From NCBI RefSeq assembly GCF_013087515.1, contig NZ_JABFCN010000045.1:62001-126000 (forward strand): DNA of 64,000 bases. Direction: 5' to 3'. The position numbers and the translations under genes were made by a program. Of the stretch, positions 33,646 through 42,038 are shown one piece after another. Numbering within the stretch: position 1 is the first letter of the stretch; each line of letters starts with the position of its first letter. The notes under the pieces are model-generated. The model worked only from the letters and a program-made list of their open reading frames with translations, was not told the DNA's origin and did not search any database. The DNA comes from Rhizobium sophorae (GTDB lineage Bacteria > Pseudomonadota > Alphaproteobacteria > Rhizobiales > Rhizobiaceae).

Positions 33646-33982
33646 CTTATTATCTCCCTCGAGCGCTTGACCTGCAAAATAGAACGCAGAATCCTTGCCA
33701 TCTTCAGCGCTTCAAACCACAGTTTGGCATTTGCCGCAACAGGTCAGAGCAATTGTCTATGCGGCATTTTTGCTCAAAGCATAGGCAGGCTCGAACGGCA
33801 AAACATCCCAAGTTTTTCATCAGCATATGAAAAATCGGCTTTCCGGCCAATCCGCGCGCGACACATTATTTCGCAAAGGTCCAATTTCCGCCGCAGTCCC
33901 CCGGTTTTCACGGGGTGGGGCTTTTCATTTTTGGTGGGCAGCTTCAACAATAGCCGCAATGATTCGATATCCAGAGGTTTCC
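33646..33982. other. 337-bp divergent spacer between ctaC and the IalB gene
   Basis: It should carry the cox operon promoter leftward and the IalB promoter rightward. It is more AT-rich than its surroundings, with A/T tracts near 33770-33835. A weak hairpin CCCCG...CGGGG followed by TTTTCATTTTT occurs near 33899-33932. An open frame from 33827 runs into the IalB gene but lacks a start signal. No further gene is recognised. Confidence 0.5.
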
Positions 33983-34627
33983 ATGGGCTTCCGTTCCCTC
34001 GCGCAGTCGCTTCTCCTGACTGCCAGCATCGCGGCCGCAGCGACGACGCCCGTTTTCGCACAGCAGCAACCCGCCCCCTCGCAGGCCAAGCCTCCGGCTA
34101 CCGCACCGGCACCTGCTCCCGCCCCGGCGCCGCAACAGCCGAGTGCCGCCAAACCGAATGTCGAACCGGTGACACCTGGCCAGACGCAGCCGCCGGCGCC
34201 GGGCACGGTGAAGTCCAATCATGGCGCATGGTCCGTCGTCTGCGACAAGCCGGCCGGTGCTTCGACCGAACAATGCGCGCTGATGCAGAATGTCATCGCC
34301 GAGGATCGGCCGGAGGTCGGGCTTTCCGTCGTCGTGCTGAAGACGGCCGACCGCAAGTCGAAGATCCTGCGCGTGCTGGCACCACTTGGCGTGCTGCTGC
34401 CGAACGGCCTCGGGCTCAATGTCGACGGCAAGGATATCGGCCGCGCCTATTTCGTCCGCTGCTTCGCCGACGGCTGCTACGCCGAAGTCGTGCTTGAGGA
34501 CGAACTGCTCAAGACCTTCCGCAGCGGTGCGCAGGCAACCTTCATCGTCTTCCAGACCCCGGAAGAAGGCATCGGCATCCCCGTCGACCTCAAGGGCTTC
34601 GCCGAAGGTTTCGACGCTCTGCCCTGA
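33983..34627 (+). CDS. Invasion-associated locus B (IalB) family protein
   Basis: 214 residues. A signal peptide GFRSLAQSLLLTASIAAA is cleaved near PVFAQQ, followed by a low-complexity Pro/Ala/Gln linker (about 30-80) and the IalB domain. The domain includes HGAWSVVCDKPAGASTEQCA, VLAPLGVLLPNGLGLNVDGK and CFADGCYAEVVLEDELL. IalB in Bartonella promotes erythrocyte entry; rhizobial members are periplasmic or outer-membrane proteins of unknown role. The frame is open to 33827, but the signal peptide fixes the start near 33983 (alternative 33959). Confidence 0.88.
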   Translation: MGFRSLAQSLLLTASIAAAATTPVFAQQQPAPSQAKPPATAPAPAPAPAPQQPSAAKPNVEPVTPGQTQPPAPGTVKSNHGAWSVVCDKPAGASTEQCALMQNVIAEDRPEVGLSVVVLKTADRKSKILRVLAPLGVLLPNGLGLNVDGKDIGRAYFVRCFADGCYAEVVLEDELLKTFRSGAQATFIVFQTPEEGIGIPVDLKGFAEGFDALP

Positions 34628-34718
34628 GGGCGGGCTGCGACGGCTTCGAGCGTAGAGTGCAACGCTCGTATTCCGTCACCCATCGCTGTCCTTGCTCCAG
34701 AAGCCCACCCCCATACTC

Positions 34719-34796
34719 CGTCATGCTCGGGCCTGTCCCGAGCATCTGCAGCCGGCTGATATGTAGCAGATCCTCGGCACAAGGCCGAGGATGACG
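34719..34796. repeat. Dispersed palindromic element, family B, copy 2
   Basis: Same 78-bp length as 28193-28270, differing at five positions. Here the first hairpin is perfect: ATGCTCGGG / CCCGAGCAT with loop CCTGT. The second is ATCCTCGGC / GCCGAGGAT with loop ACAAG. It occupies the 299-bp gap between the IalB gene and tldD. Confidence 0.88.
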
Positions 34797-34926
34797 GAGG
34801 GCGCGGTTTGCCGCTCACATCCCATTAAAAAAGAATAATTCGACGGCGGGGCTTCACTCCTTGTTATATGGAGCCCTATCTAGGGTGTAAGCGCACTCCT
34901 GAACGCATGCCCATTGGAGCCATACC

Positions 34927-36342
34927 ATGACCACCGATCTCCTGACGCTTTTCGATGCCGACGAAGCCACGATGCGCAAGCATGTGGCCGAGGCTCTGTC
35001 CGGCGCCGATGACGGCGAGCTCTTTATTGAGCATGCGCAGGCGGAAGCACTAACCTTCGACAATGGCCGGCTCAAAGGCGGCAGCTTCAACACCGAACAG
35101 GGTTTCGGCCTGCGCGCCGTTGCCGGCGAAGCGGTCGGTTATGCCCATGCCGGCGATCTCTCGGTAGCGGCGCTGAAGCGGGCGGCCGATGCGGTCGGCG
35201 CGGTGACGCGCGGCTATTCCGGCTCCTATGCGGCCGCTCCCCAGGGCACCAACAAGAAATTCTACAGCGACGAGAACCCGATCGGCCAGCCGAGCTTCGA
35301 GGAGAAGGTCAAGGTCCTGCAGGACATCGACGCCTATCTCAGGGGCAAGGATGACAAGGTTCGGCAGGTAACGGCCTCGGTCGCCGCAAGCTGGCAGGTC
35401 GTCGATATCCTGCGCGCCGACGGACATCGTGTGCGCGACATCAGGCCGATGACGCGCATCAACATTTCCGTCATGGTCGGCGAAGGCGAGCGGCAGGAGA
35501 GCGGCTCCTACGGCAGCGGCGGGCGCATCGGCTTCGGCGACTTCATCGCCGAGGGCAGCTGGCAATACGGCGCCGACGAGGCGCTGCGCCAGGCGCTCGT
35601 CAATCTCGAGGCGATCGATGCGCCGGCGGGGACGATGGACGTCGTGCTCGGCTCCGGCTGGCCTGGCGTGATGCTGCATGAGGCTGTCGGTCACGGTCTG
35701 GAAGGCGATTTCAACCGCAAGAAGACCTCGGCCTTTGCCGGCCTTCTCGGCCAGATGGTCGCCGCTCCCGGCGTCACCGTCGTCGACGACGGCACGATCG
35801 ACAATCGCCGCGGCTCGATCACCATCGACGACGAGGGCACGCCGTCTGCCTACAACGTGCTGATCGAGAACGGCAAGCTCGTCGGCTATATGCAGGATCG
35901 GCAGAATGCCCGGCTGATGGGCATGGCGCCCACCGGCAACGGCCGCCGCCAGGGCTATTCCCATGTGCCGATGCCGCGCATGACCAACACCTATATGCTC
36001 GGCGGCGACAAGACGCCTGAGGAAATCATCGCCTCGGTGAAGAAGGGCATCTATGCCGTCTCCTTCGGCGGCGGCCAGGTGGACATCACCTCCGGCAAGT
36101 TCGTCTTCGGCTGCACCGAGGCCTATCTGATCGAGAACGGCAAGGTCGGTGCAGCGATCAAGGGCGCGATGCTGATCGGCAACGGTCCGGATGCGATGAA
36201 GCGGGTGTCGATGATCGGCAACGACATGAAGCTCGATACCGGCATCGGCAATTGCGGCAAGGCCGGCCAATGGGTTCCCGTCGGCGTCGGCCAGCCGCAT
36301 CTGCGCATGGATCAGGTGACGGTCGGCGGCACGCAGACCTGA
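34927..36342 (+). CDS. tldD: Metalloprotease TldD
   Basis: 471 residues. TldD with TldE forms a zinc protease that unfolds and cleaves peptides, for example in microcin B17 maturation and CcdA antitoxin degradation. The metal motif HEAVGH (251-256) in GVMLHEAVGHGLEGDF is intact, and the N-terminal FDNGRLKGGSFNTEQGFGLRA is typical. GCTEAYLIENGKVGAAIKGA lies near the end, with a Cys ligand. No tldE partner is in view. It is often next to the cox cluster in rhizobia. Confidence 0.95.
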   Translation: MTTDLLTLFDADEATMRKHVAEALSGADDGELFIEHAQAEALTFDNGRLKGGSFNTEQGFGLRAVAGEAVGYAHAGDLSVAALKRAADAVGAVTRGYSGSYAAAPQGTNKKFYSDENPIGQPSFEEKVKVLQDIDAYLRGKDDKVRQVTASVAASWQVVDILRADGHRVRDIRPMTRINISVMVGEGERQESGSYGSGGRIGFGDFIAEGSWQYGADEALRQALVNLEAIDAPAGTMDVVLGSGWPGVMLHEAVGHGLEGDFNRKKTSAFAGLLGQMVAAPGVTVVDDGTIDNRRGSITIDDEGTPSAYNVLIENGKLVGYMQDRQNARLMGMAPTGNGRRQGYSHVPMPRMTNTYMLGGDKTPEEIIASVKKGIYAVSFGGGQVDITSGKFVFGCTEAYLIENGKVGAAIKGAMLIGNGPDAMKRVSMIGNDMKLDTGIGNCGKAGQWVPVGVGQPHLRMDQVTVGGTQT

Positions 36343-36360
36343 GGTAGGAGGAATCGGCTG

Positions 36361-36852
36361 ATGACGGACATCGAAATCAGAACCTTCACAGCCGATGACG
36401 CCGATGCCGTGCTTTCGGTGATCCTGCCGATCCAGCGCGAGGAATTCGGCATCTACATCACCGCCGATGAGCAGCCGGATCTCAGGGTCATCCCGGATTT
36501 CTATCAGTCCGGCAAGGGGCAGTTCTGGGTCGCCGTCAAAGACGGCGCCATCGTCGGCACGGTCGGGCTGAAGGATATCGGCAACAACCAGGCGGCGCTC
36601 CGCAAGATGTTCGTCTCAGCCGCGGTTCGCGGCCGCGAACATGGTGTGGCGGCCCTGCTCCTCGATCGGCTGCTTGCCCATGCCAGGGATGCCGGCCTCA
36701 CCGATATCTTCCTCGGCACGACGGACAAGTTCGTCGCCGCGCATCGCTTCTACGAGAAGAACGGCTTTAGCGAGATCGCCAAAAGCGCCCTGCCCCGCTC
36801 CTTCCCGCTGATGGCGGTGGACAGCAAATTCTACCGTTATAAGGTCGGCTGA
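36361..36852 (+). CDS. GNAT-family N-acetyltransferase
   Basis: 163 residues. The GNAT core comprises VAVKDGAIVGTVGLKDIG, the helix-preceding KMFVSAAVRGREHGVAALLL with the acetyl-CoA pyrophosphate loop RGREHG, and KFVAAHRFYEKNGFSEI at the C-terminus. The substrate is unknown. AGGTAGGAGG lies before the ATG, 18 bp after tldD, suggesting cotranscription with tldD and the next GST gene. Confidence 0.88.
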   Translation: MTDIEIRTFTADDADAVLSVILPIQREEFGIYITADEQPDLRVIPDFYQSGKGQFWVAVKDGAIVGTVGLKDIGNNQAALRKMFVSAAVRGREHGVAALLLDRLLAHARDAGLTDIFLGTTDKFVAAHRFYEKNGFSEIAKSALPRSFPLMAVDSKFYRYKVG

Positions 36853-36870
36853 CTTCACTTCGGGAAGATC

Positions 36871-37536
36871 ATGATGCGGCTGATTTCGCGATGGCAGAAT
36901 TCGGCGGGGGAACGGGTGCGGATCGCCCTCAACCTCAAGGGCATTGCCTACCGCTATGTGCCTGTGAGCTCGCTGGAGCCCGGCGAGTATCGCCGGCTCA
37001 ATCCGCAGGGGCTGCTGCCAGCGCTCGATATTGGCGGCGGCCATGTCGTGCCGCAGTCGTCAGCGATCCTCTCCTATGTCGAGGAGACCTATCCCGATCC
37101 GAGCCTCCTGCCCGAGGATCCCGCACTGCGCGCCGAAGCGAGAGGTTTTGCCGCCCATATCGCTTCGGAAATGCACGCTCTGACAGTTCAGCGCGTCCGG
37201 CATTTCCTGCGCGATGACCTCGGCGCTGGCGAAGCGGAGGTGAAACGCTGGCTGGTGCACTGGCTGAGCCGTGGCTTTACCGCGCTCGAAGAGACGCTCG
37301 CGCAGCGTCAGAGCCCGTCACCCTTCTGTTTCGGCGATCGTCCGGGCTGGGCCGACCTGCATCTCATTCCGCAGATGAGCAATGCCCGCCGTCTCGGCCA
37401 TGATCTGACGCCCTACCCTCTGCTGCTTGCGGTCGAGCAGCAGTGTGTGACGCTCGAAGCCTTCCGGACGGCAAGGCCGGAGGCGCAACCGGATTTTCCG
37501 GAGACGGACGGCCAAGCCGAAACTGCGTCATATTGA
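36871..37536 (+). CDS. Glutathione S-transferase, maleylacetoacetate isomerase (zeta) like
   Basis: 221 residues. The thioredoxin-fold N-domain has RVRIALNLKGIAYRYVPV, the glutathione motif NPQGLLPALDIGGGHVVPQSSAIL, and the zeta-class C-terminal segment WADLHLIPQMSNARRLGHDL. The canonical zeta catalytic motif SSCSxRVR appears here as NSAGERVR, so one or both active-site Ser/Cys positions are changed and isomerase activity is uncertain. It may be a generic GST. Start 18 bp after the acetyltransferase. Confidence 0.82.
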   Translation: MMRLISRWQNSAGERVRIALNLKGIAYRYVPVSSLEPGEYRRLNPQGLLPALDIGGGHVVPQSSAILSYVEETYPDPSLLPEDPALRAEARGFAAHIASEMHALTVQRVRHFLRDDLGAGEAEVKRWLVHWLSRGFTALEETLAQRQSPSPFCFGDRPGWADLHLIPQMSNARRLGHDLTPYPLLLAVEQQCVTLEAFRTARPEAQPDFPETDGQAETASY

Positions 37537-37580
37537 ATATGCCATTCGCAAAAATCGCCCGCACTTTCGGCCGACATGCA

Positions 37581-37898
37581 TCAGCTCTTCGGCACCTCCG
37601 CCGGCCGAAACAGCCACTTCCGTTCGATCGCGGCGGCAAGATCGAGATCGTTGTGACGGGCAAACAGCAGAAGATGGCCGAGAACGTCGGCGGTCTCGTC
37701 GGCGAGCTCACGCTGCATGTCTTCAGGAGAGCGGCCCTTCGCACGGCCGCGGCCGGTCAGCCGGTTCCATGCCTGGGTCAGTTCACCCATTTCCTCCTGC
37801 AGCTTCAGCAAGAACCAGTCGGCATCACGCTCGATGTTGTTGGCAGCGACGTGAACAGAGGATGAGATTTCGAACTGGTCGGCAAGACGACGCAACAT
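37581..37898 (-). CDS. MazG-like nucleotide pyrophosphohydrolase
   Basis: 105 residues, all-alpha NTP-PPase fold. Metal-binding motifs are LQEEMGELTQAWNRL (EExxE) and ELADETADVLGHLLLFARHN (ExxD), with a terminal AAIERKW. Such enzymes hydrolyse NTPs or non-canonical nucleotides to NMPs and PPi. AAAAGGAGA directly before the ATG at 37898 fixes the start; the frame is open to 38012 but overlaps the carboxypeptidase end. The substrate is not predictable. Confidence 0.88.
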   Translation of the reverse strand: MLRRLADQFEISSSVHVAANNIERDADWFLLKLQEEMGELTQAWNRLTGRGRAKGRSPEDMQRELADETADVLGHLLLFARHNDLDLAAAIERKWLFRPAEVPKS

Positions 37899-37980
37899 GG
37901 GCGTTCTCCTTTTGTTTATGGAGGAGACGCTGATTCCCGATGCTTGTCCAGAGTGAATTGCCGCAGTGCCGGGGCGGCGA

Positions 37981-39264
37981 TCAGCCGTGGTCCGGCAGCA
38001 GCATGCAGTCATAGGAGCGCTGCTTCAGCGCATCGCAGGCCGAGACGGCGGCATCCTTGCTGGCAAAACCGATGAAGCGGGCGCGATAGATCTTGTTGGC
38101 CCCCTGCCCAACCGCTTCGGTATAGGGCGAAGCGGAAACGAGCGGCGCGCCGCCTTCAGACTGGGCCTGGGCGAGAAGCGCACGCGCCGCATCGGCGCTG
38201 GGAGCGGCCGAGATCTGGATCTGCCAGTCGCCATCGGCCTTTTTCGCCGCGGTTTTCGATGTCTTGCCGGCGTTGAGGATCTCGTCCATCGCGACGGGAC
38301 GCTCCAGCGGCACGACGGCGTCATCGGCATAGGCAAGGCTCTTTGCTGCGAGATCGTCGACTTGCCGTGGTGCAGTGAACGGCACCGGGACATCGGAAGC
38401 CTCGGCGGCGGACGCGACTTCGACGGGCTCTCTGGCGCCGACACTCGCCACCAGCTTTGCGCCGCCGGAAGACGAGGCGCGGCCGAGATAACGGTCGAGC
38501 AAACCAGCCATCTTGGCGTCGCGGCTGCGGGCGGTGCGGCCGCCGAGCACGACGCCGACCACGCGGCGGTTGCCGTCCCTGACGGCGCTGACGAGATTGA
38601 AGCCGGAGGCGTTGGTGTAACCGGTCTTGATGCCGTCCATGCCCTGGTAGCGGTACATGAGATTGTTGTGGCCGCGCACGGTGCGGCCGCGGAAATTGAA
38701 ACTTGCCGCCGAAAACAGCCGGTATTCGTTCGGATAATTCTTCATCAGCGCGACGGCGAGCGTCGACATGTCCCGCGCCGTCGTGACCTGACGGCCATCC
38801 GGCAGGCCTGATGCGTTGACGAAGACGGTGCGGCTCATGCCGAGCTGGCGGGCTTTGGCCGTCATCACTCGGGCAAAGCCGCTTTCCGAGCCGGCGAGCT
38901 TCTCGCCCATGGCGGCGGCGGCATCATTGGCGGATTTGACGATCATGCCATAGACCGCCTCGCGCACGGTGATCGTGCCGCCGGCCTTGACGCCAAGCTT
39001 GGTCGGCGGGCGTGCGGCGGCGTATTTCGACATCTTGATCGGCGTATCCCAGGTGATCTTGCCGCGCTTCAGCGCCTCGAAGGTGAGATAGAGCGTCATC
39101 ATCTTCGTCAGCGAGGCCGGATGGTTCAGCGTATCGGCGTTTTCGGAGGCGAGAACCTTACCGGTCCGGGCATCGAGGATCAGCGAAGCGCTGCCGGCAA
39201 GGGCCGCAAGCGGCGCCGAAACGGCAAGCGTTACGGTCAAAACAGCCGCCAAAAGCTTTCTCAT
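37981..39264 (-). CDS. D-alanyl-D-alanine carboxypeptidase with C-terminal SPOR domain
   Basis: 427 residues. A signal peptide precedes a penicillin-binding domain with all three active-site motifs: SLTK (51-54, nucleophile Ser51), SAN (111-113) and KTG (213-215). A linker of about 100 residues leads to a SPOR domain (about 345-425: WQIQISAAPSADAARALLAQ ... FIGFASKDAAVSACDALK), which binds denuded glycan strands at division septa. It is a low-molecular-weight PBP trimming peptidoglycan stem peptides. GGGGAAAG precedes the ATG; an upstream extension to 39375 through the 15-bp repeats is not needed. Confidence 0.93.
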   Translation of the reverse strand: MRKLLAAVLTVTLAVSAPLAALAGSASLILDARTGKVLASENADTLNHPASLTKMMTLYLTFEALKRGKITWDTPIKMSKYAAARPPTKLGVKAGGTITVREAVYGMIVKSANDAAAAMGEKLAGSESGFARVMTAKARQLGMSRTVFVNASGLPDGRQVTTARDMSTLAVALMKNYPNEYRLFSAASFNFRGRTVRGHNNLMYRYQGMDGIKTGYTNASGFNLVSAVRDGNRRVVGVVLGGRTARSRDAKMAGLLDRYLGRASSSGGAKLVASVGAREPVEVASAAEASDVPVPFTAPRQVDDLAAKSLAYADDAVVPLERPVAMDEILNAGKTSKTAAKKADGDWQIQISAAPSADAARALLAQAQSEGGAPLVSASPYTEAVGQGANKIYRARFIGFASKDAAVSACDALKQRSYDCMLLPDHG

Positions 39265-39271
39265 GCACTTT

Positions 39272-39316
39272 CCCCTCATATGCTGGCCCCTCATACGCTG
39301 GCCCCTGATGCGCAGC
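39272..39316 (-). repeat. 15-bp tandem repeat in the carboxypeptidase leader
   Basis: CCCCTCATATGCTGG, CCCCTCATACGCTGG and the decayed CCCCTGATGCGCAGC follow one another just upstream of the ribosome binding site, which itself overlaps the edge of the array. The unit is a multiple of three bases, so an upstream in-frame start would read through it. Confidence 0.75.
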
Positions 39317-39526
39317 CCGTGATGCGGGCTCTCGGTCAGACCGGCATTTGTGCCGTAATGTGACAGAAGCCGCAAGTTTGGCGCGACTTTGAGGCAACGC
39401 CTATCATTTTTCTAGTCTTTTCATCGTCTTGGTAAACAGGAAATGAAAGACCCGTGCCGGATCGGGATTCAGCAAGGCTTAAGTCGCACTTGCTAGTTTC
39501 CGGAAAAGGCAAGGGACGGGCGCCGC

Positions 39527-40564
39527 ATGACGGGACAATTCAAGCGATTGGGCAAGCGACTGGCGATCGGCGCCGGGCTCGAGTTTTCCTGGCTGCTCGC
39601 GTCAGTCGGGCTGATGCGGCAAGCACGCGGGCGCGGCGTCGTCTTCACGCTGCATCATGTCCGCCCGCACCTGCCCCGGGCCTTCGAGCCGAATGCGCAC
39701 CTTGAAATCACCCCCCGTTTTCTCGACGCGGCGCTGCGGCGGCTGCGGCGGGAGGGCTACCGCTTCGTGCCGCTCGATCAGGTGCCGGCGCTGCTGGCGG
39801 AGCCGGAAGGCGCAAAGCCCTTCGCGGCCTTCACGCTCGATGACGGGTACAGCAACAATATGGAACATGCGCTGCCGGTGTTCGAGCGGCATCAGGCGCC
39901 GTTCACGGTGTTCGTCGCCAAGGGTTTTGCCGAAGGCTCTCACAGCATCTGGTGGGAAACGCTCGCTGTCCTCCTGCGCCAGCCAAGCGAAATCTACTTC
40001 GATTTCGGCCGCGGCAGAGAGCGCCTGGCGCTCGACAGCCCGCAGCAGCAATGGCAAGCCTTCGACCGCTTTGCCGCCTACATCCACGGCTCCGACGAGG
40101 CGCGCGCCGTTGCCGCCATCGATCTGCTGGCGCGCGAAAACGGCATCGAGCCAACGGATATCGTCCGCGAACTGGTGATGGGGCCTGGCGAATTGCAATG
40201 GCTGGCGACACATCCGCTCGCGACGCTCGGCGCCCATACGATCAGCCATCGGGCGCTCGCCCGGCTGCCGGAAGCCGAAGCGCGAATCGAAATGCAGGTT
40301 TCGGCGGACTACGTCGAGGCGGCGACCGGCATCCGTCCCGGGACGATCGCCTATCCCTATGGCACGCCGGAGGCTGCGACCGCCCGCGAGGCACGCATCG
40401 CTCGCAATCTCGGTTTTACCCTCGCCGTCACCACGCAGCCCGGGCTGCCGTCAGCGCAATTGACCGGCTATCTCCCACGCATTTCGCTCAACGGCTTCTA
40501 TCAGAAGCGACGCTACGTCTCGGCGCTCGCCTCCGGCATACCGCTGAAGCTGATGGGCAGGTAA
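39527..40564 (+). CDS. Polysaccharide deacetylase (NodB-homology domain)
   Basis: 345 residues. The NodB fold is marked by FTLDDGYSNN (motif 1, catalytic Asp pair), THPLATLGAHTISHRALARL (motif 2, the H-x3-H metal ligands) and TIAYPYGTPEAATAREA (motif 3). An insertion of about 90 residues between motifs 1 and 2 (SIWWETLAVLLRQPSEIYFD) resembles exopolysaccharide-associated deacetylases. There is no signal peptide, but an N-terminal amphipathic helix is possible. The target sugar is not known. It is convergent with pdxH. Confidence 0.9.
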   Translation: MTGQFKRLGKRLAIGAGLEFSWLLASVGLMRQARGRGVVFTLHHVRPHLPRAFEPNAHLEITPRFLDAALRRLRREGYRFVPLDQVPALLAEPEGAKPFAAFTLDDGYSNNMEHALPVFERHQAPFTVFVAKGFAEGSHSIWWETLAVLLRQPSEIYFDFGRGRERLALDSPQQQWQAFDRFAAYIHGSDEARAVAAIDLLARENGIEPTDIVRELVMGPGELQWLATHPLATLGAHTISHRALARLPEAEARIEMQVSADYVEAATGIRPGTIAYPYGTPEAATAREARIARNLGFTLAVTTQPGLPSAQLTGYLPRISLNGFYQKRRYVSALASGIPLKLMGR

Positions 40565-40568
40565 GCCG

Positions 40569-41189
40569 CTACGGATACATCCGCACCTTGTCCCATTCGC
40601 CTTCCGGTGACGGGCGGCGGAATTCGACCCGGTCGTGCAAGCGAAATTTCTGGTCCTTCCAGAATTCGATCGAGGTCGGCCGGATGCGAAAGCCCGACCA
40701 GTGGGCCGGGCGCGGAATCTCGCCGATGGCATAGCGAGCGGTATATTCGGCCACCGCCTTTTCCAGCGCGAAACGGCTTTCGAGCGGACGGGATTGTTTA
40801 GAGGCCCAGGCGCCGATCCGGCTGCCGCGCGCCCGCGTCTTGAAATAGGCGTCCGCTTCGGCATCGGTGACGATCTCGACGGGGCCGCGCAGCCTTACCT
40901 GACGACGCAGGCTTTTCCAGTGAAAGCACATGGCCGCCTTTTTCTGGCCGAGAATTTCGCGGCCTTTCTGGCTCTCGAAATTGGTGTAAAAGACGAAACC
41001 GTCGTCGTCGAATCCCTTCAGGAGAACCATGCGGACATTGGGAAGACCATCCTCATCGACCGTTGCCAGCGCCACTGCATTGGGGTCATTAGGTTCGGAA
41101 GCCTCGGCTTCTTTCAGCCATTCGGCAAAGAGCTTGAAGGGCTCGCCACTTTCGGTAAAGTCACCGCTTGTTAACTCGTTTGCCGACAT
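40569..41189 (-). CDS. pdxH: Pyridoxamine 5'-phosphate oxidase
   Basis: 206 residues. It oxidises pyridoxine or pyridoxamine phosphate to PLP with FMN. FMN and substrate motifs are NVRMVLLKGFDDDGFVFYTN, SQKGREI, LRRQVRLRGPVEIV and the C-terminal WDKVRMYP. The length is normal for the family. The start ATG has a purine-rich upstream sequence, and the gene is divergent from the lipoprotein at 41255. Confidence 0.96.
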   Translation of the reverse strand: MSANELTSGDFTESGEPFKLFAEWLKEAEASEPNDPNAVALATVDEDGLPNVRMVLLKGFDDDGFVFYTNFESQKGREILGQKKAAMCFHWKSLRRQVRLRGPVEIVTDAEADAYFKTRARGSRIGAWASKQSRPLESRFALEKAVAEYTARYAIGEIPRPAHWSGFRIRPTSIEFWKDQKFRLHDRVEFRRPSPEGEWDKVRMYP

Positions 41190-41254
41190 ATTGGTTCAAA
41201 TGCCCCGGATTATTCAAAACTCGCCCAGCTTTTGATAACTGGACAGGATGCAGG

Positions 41255-41713
41255 GTGGAAGTCATAGCAAAGTCATCTCGCCATACAAAGGGCCTGCGGC
41301 GACGCAGCCGCGCGTTCTTCGTCATCGGCGTCGCGATGTTGTCGCTGTCCGGCTGCGTCGGCGGCGGCATGGATTTCCTGAGTGAAGCCAAGGTCGACCG
41401 GTCGGTGGCAACCGGCACCGTGCCGCAGACGCCGCCGAGTACCGACACGCTTTCCGACGAAATGACCGTGCGCAACGCCGTGACCTCGGCCGATGTGCAA
41501 AGGCTCGAGGGCCAGCCGCTTCCCTGGGCGAACGCATCGACCGGCAGTGCCGGCGTCATCGATACGATCGTCGAGAATAACGAGTCCGGCCAGGTCTGCC
41601 GCCAGTTCCGCACGACCCGGCATTCCTATGTCGGCATCGCCAAATTCTACGGCAAGACCTGCCTGGTCGGCGGCGGCAACTGGCAGCTGTTAAGCTTCCA
41701 GCCGGAAAGTTGA
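41255..41713 (+). CDS. Lipoprotein with RT0821/Lpp0805-type surface antigen domain
   Basis: 152 residues from a GTG at 41255, preceded by AGGA. The N-terminus has a basic stretch HTKGLRRRSR, then FFVIGVAMLSLSGC, a signal peptide with lipobox LSGC. The C-terminal half (QPLPWANASTGSAGVIDTIV, CRQFRTTRHSY, GKTCLVGGGNWQLLSF) matches the rickettsial 17-kDa-like surface antigen domain. No ATG gives a better start; the open frame reaches 41168. The function is unknown, presumed envelope-associated. Confidence 0.78.
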   Translation: MEVIAKSSRHTKGLRRRSRAFFVIGVAMLSLSGCVGGGMDFLSEAKVDRSVATGTVPQTPPSTDTLSDEMTVRNAVTSADVQRLEGQPLPWANASTGSAGVIDTIVENNESGQVCRQFRTTRHSYVGIAKFYGKTCLVGGGNWQLLSFQPES

Positions 41714-41741
41714 TCCGGCGGGAAAGCTGATCCGGCTCCTG

Positions 41742-41800
41742 CACAATTCCTAAAATGTCGCAGCGTCCCCTTCGCGTCCGAAAGGACGCGCAGCGCTGTC
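41742..41800. repeat. Dispersed intergenic repeat, family A, copy 2
   Basis: Contains a perfect hairpin CGCGTCC-GAAA-GGACGCG at 41773-41790 enclosed by CAGCG...CGCTG, preceded by CAATTCCTAAAATGT. It is the better-preserved relative of 27401-27455. It lies in the 325-bp gap between the lipoprotein and the DnaJ-like gene and could act as a terminator for the former, though no T-run follows. Confidence 0.7.
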
Positions 41801-42038
41801 GCCAACAGGTTAACGCGCGACCGCTTTCTGCCGAATGCTTAGCAAAGAGCTAACCATTTACCGCGAAACACGCCACATCTCTGCGCAGAAATAACAGGTG
41901 ATTAGCAACTCCGCCGCAGGATCGGCGTTGAGAGTGGCTGTTCCTGCCTTTGCGGCGGGTGGCGCCACACAGGTTTTATTGGACGGGGATGCCGGGCAAG
42001 GACGAGGCTTGCCGCATCGCAACACCGGCGGTTTTGAT

